This document shows, in pieces, positions 1 through 8,478 of a stretch of DNA of 64,000 nucleotides (its first letter is position 1; each line of letters begins with the position of its first letter). Source of the DNA: Ferribacterium limneticum (GTDB lineage: Bacteria > Pseudomonadota > Gammaproteobacteria > Burkholderiales > Rhodocyclaceae); NCBI RefSeq assembly GCF_020510585.1, contig NZ_CP075190.1, positions 3,594,001 to 3,658,000 on the forward strand, read 5' to 3'. The notes beneath the pieces were generated by a model. It worked only from the letters and a program-made list of their open reading frames with translations. It was not told the DNA's origin and ran no database searches. Position numbers and translations under genes: made by a program.

Positions 1-170
1 CGACCCGGGAACAGAGCGAGGCGAGCACGGCGCTGGCCCAACAGGTCGAACGCATTGCCAACCAGGTTGAACACACCGGGCAAAGCATGAACATCACGGC
101 CACCGCCGCCCAGTCCCTGCTCAATACCGCCCAATCGCTCAAAGCGGCAACGGAACGCTTCCGGATTTAA
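1..170 (+). CDS. Methyl-accepting chemotaxis protein, C-terminal fragment (5' truncated by window)
   Basis: Reading from base 3 gives 55 codons ending in TAA at 168-170. The fragment is helical and rich in Ala, Gln and Glu, with the heptad-like pattern AxQxVERIA followed by an NITATAAQSL stretch. This resembles the far C-terminal, membrane-proximal leg of the cytoplasmic signalling coiled coil of chemoreceptors. Nothing upstream is visible, so sensor type and membrane topology cannot be judged. It ends just before a strong hairpin, so the unit probably stops here. The family call rests on composition and pattern only. Confidence 0.6.
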   Translation, partial: TREQSEASTALAQQVERIANQVEHTGQSMNITATAAQSLLNTAQSLKAATERFRI

Positions 171-178
171 GACGCGGC

Positions 179-215
179 GCCCCGGGATGCCGAACACGGC
201 ATCCCGGGGCGATTT
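179..215 (+). terminator. Strong hairpin after the chemoreceptor gene
   Basis: A 13-bp perfect GC-rich stem (179-191 with 198-210, loop GAACAC) begins 8 bases after the stop codon. The following tract GATTTGTC is only weakly T-rich, so termination is likely but not textbook. It separates the chemoreceptor from glnS. Confidence 0.6.
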
Positions 216-274
216 GTCGCTGAGAGAAGGCCTCTGCCGGTTAAAATAGCGCGATCCAAACCAGAGGTTTTACC

Positions 275-2074
275 GTGAGCAGCCCAGTCAAGCCAGAAGT
301 CGCCCCCGCCGCCAATTTCATCAAGAACATCGTCGAAGCCGACCTCGCCGCAGGCAAGCACGCCCAGCGCCACTGGGCCGGCCATCCCGGCACTGCCGCC
401 GATCACGCTGCGGCCCCGCTCGACCCGGCCAAACTGCGCACCCGCTTCCCGCCTGAGCCAAACGGCTACCTGCATTTCGGCCACGCCAAGTCCATCCTGC
501 TCAATTTTGGCCTCGCCCAGCAATACGGCGGCCGCTGCCACCTGCGTTTCGACGACACCAACCCGGAGAAGGAAGACCAGGAGTACGTCGATTCGATCAT
601 CGACGCCGTCAAATGGCTCGGCTGCTCGTGGGAGAAGGACGGCGAAACCAATCTCTACTACGCCTCGAACTATTTCGACTGGATGCTGCAGTGCGCCGAA
701 GCACTGATCAGCGCCGGCCACGCCTACATCGATAGCCAATCGGCCGACGAAATGCGCGCCAATCGCGGCACGCTGACCCAGCCCGGCAAGAATTCCCCCT
801 TCCGCGACCGCTCCGTCGCCGAGAACATGGATCTGTTCAAGCGCATGCAGGCCGGCGAGTTCGCCGATGGCGCCCACATCCTGCGTGCCAAAATCGACAT
901 GGCGGCGCCCAACATCAACCTGCGCGACCCGGCAATTTACCGCATCCGCCACGCCACGCACCACAACACCGGCGACAAGTACTGCGTGTACCCGATGTAC
1001 ACCTTCGCCCACCCGATCGAGGATGCGCTGGAAAACATCACCCACTCGATCTGCACCCTCGAATTCGAAGATCAGCGTCCGTTCTACGACTGGCTGCTGG
1101 AGCGTCTGGCCGAAGCCGGCCTGCTCCAGCGCCCGCTGCCGCAACAGATCGAATTCTCGCGCCTCAACCTGACTTACGTGGTTCTGAGCAAACGCAAGCT
1201 GATCCAGCTCGTCGATGAAAAGCACGTCAGCGGCTGGGACGATCCGCGCATGCCAACCCTCGTCGGCGCCCGTCGTCGCGGCTATTCGGCCGACGGCTTC
1301 CGCCTGTTCATGGAGCGCGTTGGCGTTACCAAGAACGACTCGCTGATCGACTACGTGCTGTTCGAAGACGCCATGCGCGAGGTCATGAACGAGTCCGACC
1401 AGCGCCGCATCGCCGTGCTCGACCCGGTCAAGCTGATCATCGACAACTACCCGGAAGGCCAGGTCGAGGAATGCCACGCGCCGAATCACCCGTTGCACCC
1501 GGAACTCGGTCACCGCACCGTACCTTTCAGCCGCGAACTGTGGATCGAAGGCGAGGACTTCATGGAAGTCCCGAGCAAGGGCTTCCGCCGCCTGTTCCCC
1601 GGCAACATGGCCCGTCTTCGCTACGGCTACGTGGTCGAATGTACCGGCTGCGACAAGGACGAGAACGGCAAGGTCATCGCCGTACATTGCAATTACCTGC
1701 CCGAAACCAAATCCGGCACGCCGGGCGCCGACAGCGTCAAGGTCAAGGGCAACCTGCACTGGGTTTCCGCCGCCCAATCCTACGCCGCCGAAATCCGCCT
1801 CTATGAGCGTCTGTTCAAGGTGCCAGCCCCCGGCGCCCGGCGCGAAGGTGATGCACCCGACTTGGAGCGCGATTTCCTCGACGACATGAACACCGATTCC
1901 GCCCGGACCATCACCGCGCAGCTCGAAGCCAGCCTGAAGGGCGCCAAACCGGAAGAGCGCTTCCAGTTCGAACGCCACGGCTACTTCGTCGCCGACCGTG
2001 TGGACTCGAAGCCGGGTGCCCCGGTCTTCAACCGGGCCGTCACGCTCAAGGATTCGTGGGGCAAGGCGAGCTGA
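275..2074 (+). CDS. glnS: Glutaminyl-tRNA synthetase
   Basis: Charges tRNA-Gln with glutamine in the cytoplasm (class I aminoacyl-tRNA synthetase). The HIGH-type motif appears as HFGH at about residues 67-70 after PPEPNGYL, and the KMSKS-type loop appears as VLSKRKL near residue 305. The N-terminal extension of about 50 residues makes it longer (599 aa) than the E. coli enzyme (554 aa). GTG at 275 is chosen because AGAGG lies just upstream and no better start exists. Its stop codon overlaps the next start (TGATG), so it heads a run of four tightly packed genes ending in pyrF. Confidence 0.97.
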   Translation: MSSPVKPEVAPAANFIKNIVEADLAAGKHAQRHWAGHPGTAADHAAAPLDPAKLRTRFPPEPNGYLHFGHAKSILLNFGLAQQYGGRCHLRFDDTNPEKEDQEYVDSIIDAVKWLGCSWEKDGETNLYYASNYFDWMLQCAEALISAGHAYIDSQSADEMRANRGTLTQPGKNSPFRDRSVAENMDLFKRMQAGEFADGAHILRAKIDMAAPNINLRDPAIYRIRHATHHNTGDKYCVYPMYTFAHPIEDALENITHSICTLEFEDQRPFYDWLLERLAEAGLLQRPLPQQIEFSRLNLTYVVLSKRKLIQLVDEKHVSGWDDPRMPTLVGARRRGYSADGFRLFMERVGVTKNDSLIDYVLFEDAMREVMNESDQRRIAVLDPVKLIIDNYPEGQVEECHAPNHPLHPELGHRTVPFSRELWIEGEDFMEVPSKGFRRLFPGNMARLRYGYVVECTGCDKDENGKVIAVHCNYLPETKSGTPGADSVKVKGNLHWVSAAQSYAAEIRLYERLFKVPAPGARREGDAPDLERDFLDDMNTDSARTITAQLEASLKGAKPEERFQFERHGYFVADRVDSKPGAPVFNRAVTLKDSWGKAS

Positions 2075-2658
2075 TGAACCCGGCCATGGTCGATGACGTT
2101 CTCGCCTTCTGGTTCGGCGCGCCGGACGCCGCCGACTACGGCCAGGCCCGTGCCGCCTGGTTTCGCAAGGACGATGCGTTCGACGCCCAGATTCGCGCCC
2201 GTTTTCTAGCCGAGGTCGAAGCCGCCATCGCCGGCCAACGAGGCGATTGGGCGGCCAGTCCGCCAGGCGCGCTGGCGCTATTCATCCTGCTCGACCAATT
2301 CCCGCGCAATCTTTTCCGCAACACGGCTCGCGCCTTTGCCGGTGATGCCGCCGCCCTGGCGCTGGCCGGGCGCGTTGTCGAACAGGGCTGGGATCGCCAG
2401 CTGCTGCCGGTCCAGCGCGTCTTCGTCTACCTGCCCTTCGAGCACAGCGAGTCGCTGGCCGACCAGGAACGCTCCATCGCCCTGTTCACAGCCCTCGCCA
2501 ACGAACATCCCGAAGCAGCCTCCTATCTCGATTACGCCCATCGCCACCGGGACGTGATCGTCCGCTTCGGGCGTTTCCCGCACCGCAACGCCGCTTTGGG
2601 CCGGACCTCGAGCGCCGCCGAAACGGACTACCTGGCCCAGCCGGGCAGCGGCTTCTGA
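2074..2658 (+). CDS. DUF924 family protein
   Basis: A 194-residue soluble protein of the DUF924 family (COG3803). Family-type segments are VLAFWFG near the N-terminus, WF at about residue 29, LDQFPRN in the middle and YLPFEHSE followed by a YAHRHRDVIVRFGRFPHRN block. The biochemical function of the family is not established; it is predicted to be an all-helical TPR-like fold. ATG at 2074 overlaps the glnS stop and follows AAGGCGAG, so it is preferred over the GTG at 2056. Translational coupling with glnS is likely. Confidence 0.85.
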   Translation: MNPAMVDDVLAFWFGAPDAADYGQARAAWFRKDDAFDAQIRARFLAEVEAAIAGQRGDWAASPPGALALFILLDQFPRNLFRNTARAFAGDAAALALAGRVVEQGWDRQLLPVQRVFVYLPFEHSESLADQERSIALFTALANEHPEAASYLDYAHRHRDVIVRFGRFPHRNAALGRTSSAAETDYLAQPGSGF

Positions 2659-2663
2659 TCACT

Positions 2664-3848
2664 GTGGCAGCGCGCGACGTCGAACAACTCGGCCAGGTTT
2701 TCACGCCGCCCAATGTGGTGGCCTTCATGCTCGACCTGTGCACGAACAAGGGGCGAACGCTGGAGCCCTCAGCCGGTGACGGGGCCTTCTTTAACGAATT
2801 GAAAACACGCCAAGCCGATTGCGTCGGCATCGAGGTCGACCCACGCGTCGCCCCCGAAGGCGCGCTGGTTCGTGACTTTTTCGCCTACCCGCTCAGCGAG
2901 CAGTTCGACAGCATCATCGGCAATCCGCCCTACGTGCGTTTTCAGGATGTCACGGTCAACACGAAAAAACGCCTGAAATCGGAATTGTTCGACGCACGCA
3001 GCAACCTTTTCCTGTTCTTCATCGAAAAGTGCATCCGCCACCTGAAACCGGGCGGCGAGCTGGTTTTCATCGTGCCGCGCGAATTCATCAAACTGACCGC
3101 CGCCCGCAAGCTCAACCGCTGGCTGTTCGAGCAGGGCAGCATCACGCATTTCTATGAGACCGGCGACGTCCGCGTCTTTGGCGACCACACACCGAATTGC
3201 GCCATCTTCCGCTTCGAAAAAGGCCGCAAGGATCGCCGCATGGCCGATGGCCGCCGCTTCGTCGAGGCCGACGGCCAGCTCATGTTCCTGCGCGACGATC
3301 ACAGCGTGCGCTTCGCCGACGTGTTTTCGGTCAAGGTCGGCGCCGTTTCCGGGGCCGACCACATCTACACGCACCCCAAGGGCAACATGGAATTCGTTTT
3401 CTCGAAGACCGTGGAAACCGGCGAAACGCGCCGCATGCTGTACGGCATCAAGCATCCGCATCTCGACAAGCACAAGGACGAACTGCTCGCCCGCCGCGTC
3501 AAAACCTTCGACGAGCGCAACTGGTGGCAATGGGGCCGCGCCTTCCCGGTCAGCGAGCTACCGCGCATTTACGTCAATGGCCGGACGCGCAAGCCGGAAC
3601 CTTTCTTCCTGCACGACTGCCATAGCTTCGACGGCGCCATCCTCGCCCTGTTCCCGAAAAACACGCGCATCGCCCGCCGCGACCTTATCGAGTGCACGAT
3701 GATGCTCAACAAGGAAGTCGACTGGCAGCAACTCGGCTTCGTCTGCGACGGCCGCTTCCTGTTCACCCAGCGCAGCCTGCAGAATTGCCTGCTGCCGGAA
3801 AAATTCTCCCGTTATTTACCGTCTGAAAAGCACAAGGACGTCGCATGA
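2664..3848 (+). CDS. Orphan N6-adenine DNA methyltransferase
   Basis: An S-adenosylmethionine-dependent adenine-specific DNA methyltransferase of the Eco57I/TaqI-like group. The N-terminal [13 protein letters not shown] segment, the AdoMet motif I ([11 protein letters not shown], about residues 32-42) and catalytic motif IV (NPPYVRF, about residues 86-92) are all present. The C-terminal half probably recognises the target. The start is GTG, 5 bases after the DUF924 stop. The 3' end overlaps pyrF by ATGA. No restriction endonuclease lies nearby, so it looks like a solitary or regulatory methylase. The codons around 2952-2986 carry one copy of the dispersed ACGGTCAAC element, read as VTVNTKKR. 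Confidence 0.85.
   Translation: MAARDVEQLGQVFTPPNVVAFMLDLCTNKGRTLEPSAGDGAFFNELKTRQADCVGIEVDPRVAPEGALVRDFFAYPLSEQFDSIIGNPPYVRFQDVTVNTKKRLKSELFDARSNLFLFFIEKCIRHLKPGGELVFIVPREFIKLTAARKLNRWLFEQGSITHFYETGDVRVFGDHTPNCAIFRFEKGRKDRRMADGRRFVEADGQLMFLRDDHSVRFADVFSVKVGAVSGADHIYTHPKGNMEFVFSKTVETGETRRMLYGIKHPHLDKHKDELLARRVKTFDERNWWQWGRAFPVSELPRIYVNGRTRKPEPFFLHDCHSFDGAILALFPKNTRIARRDLIECTMMLNKEVDWQQLGFVCDGRFLFTQRSLQNCLLPEKFSRYLPSEKHKDVA
2952..2986 (+). repeat. Dispersed USS-like element, copy 1
   Basis: Core ACGGTCAAC at 2952-2960, A6 tract at 2964-2969 and a GAAATC tract near index 25-30. It lies inside the adenine methyltransferase gene, in the sense direction. Confidence 0.8.
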
Positions 3849-4657
3849 CCTTCATCAAGCAATTGGCTGCCGCCTGGCAAAAGAACAACTCGCTGCTCTG
3901 CGTCGGCCTCGATCCCGATCCGGCCAAGTTCCCGGCCCACCTCAAAGGCCGCGATGACGCCATTTTTGAATTCTGCGCCGCCATCGTCGACGCCACGGCC
4001 GACCTCGTCTGCTCCTTCAAGCCCCAGATCGCCTACTTCGCCGCCCGCCGCGCCGAAGACCAGCTCGAAGCGCTGATCGCCCACATTCACGAAAAGCATC
4101 CCGGCATCCCGGTCATTCTCGATTCCAAGCGCGGCGACATCGGTTCGACCGCCGAGCAATACGCCGTCGAAGCCTTCGAGCGCTACAAGGCCGACGCCGT
4201 CACGGTCAATCCCTACATGGGCCGCGATTCGGTCGATCCCTACCTGGCCTACCCGGACAAGGGCGTCATCCTGCTTTGCCGGACCTCCAACCCGGGCGGC
4301 TCCGACCTGCAATTTCTCGATATCGGTGGTGAAAAACTGTATGAACGCGTCGCCCGTCTGGCCTCGCACGAATGGAACACCTCGGGCCAGATCAGCCTCG
4401 TCGTCGGCGCCACCTTCCCGGCTGAAATCGCCCGCGTCCGCGCCATCGTCGGCGACGTGCCGCTGCTCGTCCCGGGCATCGGCGCCCAGGGCGGTGACAT
4501 CGAAGCCACCGTCAAGGCCGGCCGCACGGCCAATAGGACCGGCTTGATGATCAATTCGTCGCGTGCCATCCTCTACGCCGGCAAGGACGAACAGTTCGCC
4601 GCAGCCGCCCGCCAGGTGGCGCTCGAAACCCGCGACGCCATCAACCAGTACCGTTAA
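3845..4657 (+). CDS. pyrF: Orotidine 5'-phosphate decarboxylase (type 2)
   Basis: Converts OMP to UMP, the last step of de novo pyrimidine synthesis. At 270 aa it fits the longer PyrF subfamily 2. LCVGLDPDP occurs near residue 20 and the catalytic D-x-K-R-x-D segment appears as [12 protein letters not shown] at about residues 92-103. The phosphate-binding end is represented by [11 protein letters not shown]. The ATG overlaps the methyltransferase stop (ATGA), so the two are coupled in translation. Confidence 0.95.
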   Translation: MTFIKQLAAAWQKNNSLLCVGLDPDPAKFPAHLKGRDDAIFEFCAAIVDATADLVCSFKPQIAYFAARRAEDQLEALIAHIHEKHPGIPVILDSKRGDIGSTAEQYAVEAFERYKADAVTVNPYMGRDSVDPYLAYPDKGVILLCRTSNPGGSDLQFLDIGGEKLYERVARLASHEWNTSGQISLVVGATFPAEIARVRAIVGDVPLLVPGIGAQGGDIEATVKAGRTANRTGLMINSSRAILYAGKDEQFAAAARQVALETRDAINQYR

Positions 4658-4668
4658 GGACAGCCATC

Positions 4669-5544
4669 ATGCGCATGGACGACCAACGCGAAAGCGACAA
4701 TCTGGAAGACCGCCGCGGCAGCGGTGGCGGCGGCGGTCTGAGCTTCGGCGGCGGCCGCATGGGTTTGGGCACCATCGCCATCGCGCTGGTCGCCAGCTAC
4801 TTCCTCGGCATCAATCCGATGACCGTGCTCAACATGCTGAGCGGTGGCGACATGCCGGCCATCGAGCAAAGCGCCCCGGCCGCGCATCGCCCGCCGGCTG
4901 ACGACCTGATGGCCAAATTCGTCTCCAAGGTGCTGGCTTCGACTGAAGACACCTGGAACGAAGTCTTCCGCGCCAACGGCCGCCAGTATCAGGAACCCAA
5001 GCTCGTGCTGTTCACCGGCGCCACGCCGACCGCCTGCGGCACCGGCCAGTCGGCCATGGGGCCGTTCTACTGCCCGGGTGACCAGAAGGTTTACATCGAC
5101 CTCGCCTTCTACCGTGACCTCAAGGATCGCTTCAAGGCCCCCGGCGAATTCGCCCAGGCCTACGTCATCGCCCACGAAGTCGGCCATCACGTGCAGAATT
5201 TGCTCGGCATTGCCGACAAGGTGCACGAAGCCCGGCAGCGCGCCGGCAAGGCCGAAGCCAACGCCCTGTCCGTGCGCATGGAACTACAGGCCGACTGCCT
5301 GGCCGGCGTCTGGGGCAAGCGTACCGACACCATGAAAAACGTCCTCGAACCGGGCGACCTCGAAGCCGCGCTGACCGCCGCCTCGGCCATCGGCGACGAC
5401 CGCCTGCAGCAGCAATCGCAGGGCCGCATCGTGCCGGAAAGTTTCACGCACGGCAGTTCTGACCAGCGCGTCCGCTGGTTCCGGAAGGGCTTTGAAACCG
5501 GCGACATGAACCAGTGCAACACCTTCAAGACCGACCGCCTGTAA
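4669..5544 (+). CDS. YpfJ-type neutral zinc metallopeptidase, membrane anchored
   Basis: A putative metalloprotease with the HExxH motif ([10 protein letters not shown], about residue 169) and the downstream glutamate/aspartate-rich helix [13 protein letters not shown] that completes the metal site in this family (Pfam zinc_peptidase, YpfJ-like). The N-terminus is charged and Gly-rich, followed by one hydrophobic segment at about residues 27-45, so the catalytic domain probably faces the periplasm. Length (291 aa) is normal. It starts 11 bases after pyrF and is likely co-transcribed with the next two envelope genes. The substrate is unknown. Confidence 0.88.
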   Translation: MRMDDQRESDNLEDRRGSGGGGGLSFGGGRMGLGTIAIALVASYFLGINPMTVLNMLSGGDMPAIEQSAPAAHRPPADDLMAKFVSKVLASTEDTWNEVFRANGRQYQEPKLVLFTGATPTACGTGQSAMGPFYCPGDQKVYIDLAFYRDLKDRFKAPGEFAQAYVIAHEVGHHVQNLLGIADKVHEARQRAGKAEANALSVRMELQADCLAGVWGKRTDTMKNVLEPGDLEAALTAASAIGDDRLQQQSQGRIVPESFTHGSSDQRVRWFRKGFETGDMNQCNTFKTDRL

Positions 5545-5557
5545 GCCGGGCTGCCGC

Positions 5558-6097
5558 TTGACCGAGACGACTCCCGCCATAAAAGTGGCACCACGCTGGC
5601 GCCGCTGGGCGCTTGAAGCGCTCATTTTTGTCGCCCTGTTCGCCGCCTTCCAGGCCTGGCAGCTGCGCAACACCCCGCACGGCCCGGCGCCACAGTTTGT
5701 CGGGCAGCAGATCGATAGCCAAGCCTTTGACCTGACGATCTGGCGCCAGCAGCATCCCGGCCAGGCGCTATTGATCTACTTCTGGGCCGACTGGTGCGGC
5801 GTCTGCAAAGCCAACGCCGGCACCATCAGCAGCATCAACGCCGACTGGCCGCTCGTCACCATCGCCATGCAGTCCGGCCCCGCAGAAAAAGTCGCCGAAA
5901 CCATGCGCCAGCGCGAATACGCCTGGCCGACCATCGCCGATCCAGCATCCGAAATTTTCCGGAAATATGGCTTCCAAGGCGTTCCAGCCTTCGTCATCGT
6001 CGGCTCCGACGGCAACATCAGCAGCACCTCGATCGGCTACACCAGCGAAATCGGATTGCGCCTGCGTTTATGGTGGGCCGGCCAGAGCCACACATGA
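5558..6097 (+). CDS. Membrane-anchored thioredoxin-like (TlpA/ScsD-type) protein
   Basis: A periplasmic thiol-disulfide protein. One hydrophobic N-terminal segment (ALEALIFVALFAAF) is followed by a thioredoxin fold with active site WCGVC near residue 80 and the cis-Pro loop GVPAFVIV near residue 145. The CGVC dipeptide resembles ScsD/DsbE-like proteins. The start is uncertain: TTG 5558 is used here, and GTG 5585 would remove nine residues. The stop overlaps the next ATG (ATGA), so it is coupled to the M23 peptidase gene. Confidence 0.85.
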   Translation: MTETTPAIKVAPRWRRWALEALIFVALFAAFQAWQLRNTPHGPAPQFVGQQIDSQAFDLTIWRQQHPGQALLIYFWADWCGVCKANAGTISSINADWPLVTIAMQSGPAEKVAETMRQREYAWPTIADPASEIFRKYGFQGVPAFVIVGSDGNISSTSIGYTSEIGLRLRLWWAGQSHT

Positions 6098-6909
6098 AAA
6101 TCACCCGCTTTGCCCTCGCCCTGCTGTTGAGCTATGCCGCCAGCGCTGTCGCCCTGCCCAAACATGCACCGGTCCCCGGCGGTGTTGCCGTCATCGATCT
6201 CGGCCCAGCCAGCCAGACAACCCCGACCGCCCGCTGGGGCGAACAGCCGATCGCCGTCGTCCGCGACAAAGGGCACTGGTTTGCCCTGTTCGGCATCCCG
6301 CTCGACACCCTGCCCGGCGATTTCGAAATTAGCGTTTTTTCCGGGTTGACCGTAGCAACCCGGCAAATCAGCGTCCACATCAGGAATTACCCGGAACAGC
6401 GCCTGACCATCAAGGACAAACGCAAGGTCGAACCCAATCCGGACGACCCGGCAAGAATCGAGCGCGAACAAAAAATCACCGAGGCCATCAAGCGCCATTT
6501 TTCCGGTCCGCCACCAGCCACTGATTTCGCCCTACCAGCCAAGGGGCCGCTCTCATCACGCTTCGGCCTGCGTCGTATTTTTAACGGCCTGCCGCGCAAC
6601 CCGCACGCCGGCCTCGATGTCGCCGTTGGCACCGGGGCACCGGTCATCGCCCCGGCCGATGGCATCGTCGCCAATGTCGGCGATTATTTCTTCAACGGCA
6701 ACACCGTTTTCCTCGACCACGGTCAGGGGCTTATCACCGCCTATATGCACCTTTCGCGCACCGATGTGCGTGCCGGCCAGACGGTCAAAAAGGGAGAGAC
6801 GCTTGGCGCTGTCGGCGCCACCGGCCGGGTTACCGGCCCGCATCTGCACTGGGCGGTGATTCTCAACAACACCCCGGTCGATCCCGAACTATTCCTCTCC
6901 CGGCCGTAA
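6094..6909 (+). CDS. M23 (LytM) family peptidoglycan endopeptidase
   Basis: A 271-residue secreted protein with signal peptide MKITRFALALLLSYAASAVA. The C-terminal peptidase_M23 domain has the zinc ligands in HAGLDVAVG and HLHW (HxH), with the GPLSSRFGLRR entry motif. It probably cuts peptide crosslinks in murein in the periplasm. A serine/threonine-rich immunoglobulin-like linker precedes the domain. The ATG overlaps the previous stop. Codons at 6319-6353 carry an antisense copy of the dispersed element, read here as EISVFSGLTVA. Confidence 0.92.
   Translation: MKITRFALALLLSYAASAVALPKHAPVPGGVAVIDLGPASQTTPTARWGEQPIAVVRDKGHWFALFGIPLDTLPGDFEISVFSGLTVATRQISVHIRNYPEQRLTIKDKRKVEPNPDDPARIEREQKITEAIKRHFSGPPPATDFALPAKGPLSSRFGLRRIFNGLPRNPHAGLDVAVGTGAPVIAPADGIVANVGDYFFNGNTVFLDHGQGLITAYMHLSRTDVRAGQTVKKGETLGAVGATGRVTGPHLHWAVILNNTPVDPELFLSRP
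6319..6353 (-). repeat. Dispersed USS-like element, copy 2
   Basis: Core on the minus strand at 6345-6353, with a T6 run at 6335-6340 (one extra C before the A-tract compared with consensus). It lies inside the M23 peptidase gene, antisense to it. Confidence 0.8.
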
Positions 6910-6954
6910 ACGCAAACAGGCGACCGAAGCCGCCTGCGCGCTGGCGAGAACCCC

Positions 6955-7080
6955 TTAAACCTTGGGCTTGGCCGGCGTACTCATCTGTTTTTCATCTTTC
7001 GCCTTGTCACCACACGCCAGGGCAGCAACGCTGGTGAGCGCGAACACGGTAGCCAGCAGAGCAGAAATCAATTTGTTCAT
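6955..7080 (-). CDS. Small exported protein (41 aa)
   Basis: A short gene encoding 41 residues: an N-terminal Lys, a hydrophobic core ALLATVFALTSVAALA, then CGDKAKDEKQ and a Lys/Pro-rich tail. It reads as a cleavable signal peptide or an imperfect lipobox (ALAC) followed by a tiny charged mature part. GGAG sits 6 bases before the ATG at 7080 (an extra ATG lies immediately upstream), which is a good ribosome site and supports it as a real gene. It is monocistronic and divergent from the YkgJ-family gene. The function is unknown. Confidence 0.65.
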   Translation of the reverse strand: MNKLISALLATVFALTSVAALACGDKAKDEKQMSTPAKPKV

Positions 7081-7146
7081 CATGGGCTCCTTTAAAAAAA
7101 TTGCAGAAGTTTGATCAATTTGGCCAGACATGGTTCATTACGCAAC

Positions 7147-7464
7147 GTGCAAGAACAGATCATTCACCTCCACTCTGCCGCCCCGGCAAAACCACCTGAA
7201 GGCCAGGCGTGCAATGGCTGCGGCGTGTGCTGCGCGCTGGAAACCTGCCCGGCCGCCCGCCTGCGTTTCCTACAAAAGAAAGGGCCGTGCCCGGCCCTAC
7301 AGTGGTCAGACGCTGAACAACGCTATCACTGCGGCCTGCTGGTCAATCCGCGAACCTATCTCGGCCGACTTCCCGCAGTCGCCGAACCCCTTGCCCGGCG
7401 ACTGCTCGCCCGCTGGATCGCGGCCGGCCAAGGCTGCGACTGCAGCGCCGACGTTCAGCCCTGA
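7147..7464 (+). CDS. YkgJ-family cysteine cluster protein
   Basis: A protein of about 105 aa with the CxGCGxCC cluster (CNGCGVCCALETCP) and a further cysteine-rich C-terminus (GCDCSADVQP). The family is thought to bind a metal or Fe-S cluster, and its role is not established. The start is uncertain: TTG 7111 opens the frame, but GTG 7147 (VQEQIIHLH) matches where relatives usually begin, as I recall. It converges on ridA and overlaps its 3' end by 10 bases. Confidence 0.8.
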   Translation: MQEQIIHLHSAAPAKPPEGQACNGCGVCCALETCPAARLRFLQKKGPCPALQWSDAEQRYHCGLLVNPRTYLGRLPAVAEPLARRLLARWIAAGQGCDCSADVQP

Positions 7465-7808
7465 ACTACGGCTGCGGTCAACGCCATTTCCACCCGATAT
7501 TTCGCATGTGAAAGCCTAGCCTGCACACAGGCGCGGGTCGGCGCATGGCCTTCCGGCAGCCAAGCGTCCCACACCATATTCATCGCATCGTAATCGGCCA
7601 TGTCGGTCAGATAGATCGTCACCATCAACAAATGCGACTTGTTGCTGCCCGCCTGAGCAAGCAGTCGGTCGACGCTGGCCAGGAGGTTTTCGGTCTGGGA
7701 GGTAACGTCGGCATTGAGGTTTGCGGGTACCTCGACGAGATAAACAGTACCAGCATGAACAACGCTGTCGGAATAGCGGCGAGTCGTGCCGTAACGTTGA
7801 ATCGACAT
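7455..7808 (-). CDS. RidA/YjgF family enamine-imine deaminase
   Basis: A cytoplasmic protein of 117 aa in the RidA (YjgF/YER057c/UK114) family, whose founding members hydrolyse reactive enamines such as 2-aminoacrylate. The conserved active-site arginine is in the segment RACVQARL near the C-terminus. Other family features are TYLTDMADYDAMN-like helix 1 and the final beta strand VEMALTAA. ATG 7808 is used; the TTG two codons upstream is less likely. An intrinsic-terminator-like hairpin ends only 13-20 bases before the start, so expression may be gated by the leader RNA. Confidence 0.9.
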   Translation of the reverse strand: MSIQRYGTTRRYSDSVVHAGTVYLVEVPANLNADVTSQTENLLASVDRLLAQAGSNKSHLLMVTIYLTDMADYDAMNMVWDAWLPEGHAPTRACVQARLSHAKYRVEMALTAAVVQG

Positions 7809-7820
7809 TTTCAATCCCTG

Positions 7821-7856
7821 AAAAAGTGAAGCCCATGCTGTTCAGGCACGGGCTTC
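7821..7856 (-). terminator. Hairpin with U-tract immediately upstream of ridA
   Basis: On the minus strand an 11-bp stem with one A-C mismatch (GAAGCCC..GGGCTTC outer arms, loop of 7) is followed by ACTTTTT. It ends 13 bases before the ridA start codon. It may terminate the upstream PstS-like operon, or act as the expression platform of a ridA leader. Confidence 0.6.
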
Positions 7857-8059
7857 GTTTACTGCGACCCCGGCTCTTTCGGCTGGGGCATTCGGCTATT
7901 CGCCGTTACGGAGTACTACACGGTAATCTCAAGAAAACATCTATTGAATACAGCCATAGAATCTCCAGCAGCGTAGCGGGTACTACCACTTCATGCCGGG
8001 CTTGCTACAAACCACAACACGAATTCAGCTTATCACTCCGGCAAAAAAAAGCTAGCGAG
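7857..8059 (-). other. Intergenic leader region with stable hairpins upstream of ridA
   Basis: This 203-base gap holds no convincing gene. On the minus strand a second stem, CCCCAGCC-GAAA-GAGCCGGGG (in the 7869-7890 area), lies just upstream of the terminator-like hairpin. A run of nine T follows the PstS-like gene stop (GCTAGC then T-run). I could not match it to a known riboswitch class. Confidence 0.4.
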
Positions 8060-8470
8060 TTAACGCTTGAAAATCACATTTCCGCCGGGCGGTGCTTTCG
8101 ACAAAGGGACGTAACCGACCGCACCGGGCGTCGCCAGAACATAAGCGACAACAGCGTCAACATCGGGTAGCACCAAGGGAGGCGCACCTTTGCCGACATA
8201 TCGGCGAACCAGCCAATAGCCGGTGTACTGCTCTTCACTCTGGCCCATGATGGTAGCCAAAAATCTTTCGCGCAACGGATGCCCCACCGGGTAATTGATC
8301 GGTATTGCCGGATGCTCGCCAATGGATACCACTCGCCCGGTATACAGCCGTTGCAAGGTCGACGGCTCCGTCTTGGGAAGACCGCCAGAAGCGATAAAGG
8401 CAAGTACCTCCTCAGCCTGAGCCAGAGCAGGCAAGCACGCGATCAGGAGGAGAAAGAGAATACGGCGCAT
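8060..8470 (-). CDS. Small PstS-like phosphate/anion-binding periplasmic protein
   Basis: A 136-residue secreted protein with signal peptide MRRILFLLLIACLPALAQA. The mature part matches the short PBP-like (PstS) domain family: LQRLYTGRV, a PINYPVGHPLRERFL block, and the terminal AVGYVPLSKAPPGGNVIFKR. It is about half the length of a true PstS and has no linked pst transporter, so it may sense rather than transport an anion. ATG 8470 is chosen; the porin stop (8479-8481) lies just upstream, so it is probably translationally coupled as the last gene of a four-gene operon. Confidence 0.8.
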   Translation of the reverse strand: MRRILFLLLIACLPALAQAEEVLAFIASGGLPKTEPSTLQRLYTGRVVSIGEHPAIPINYPVGHPLRERFLATIMGQSEEQYTGYWLVRRYVGKGAPPLVLPDVDAVVAYVLATPGAVGYVPLSKAPPGGNVIFKR

Positions 8471-8478
8471 CAAGCCGG

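Noticed and set aside
167..1978. Long open frame opposite glnS
   Set aside because: Antisense shadow of glnS; composition follows third-position GC of the real gene and no family is recognisable.
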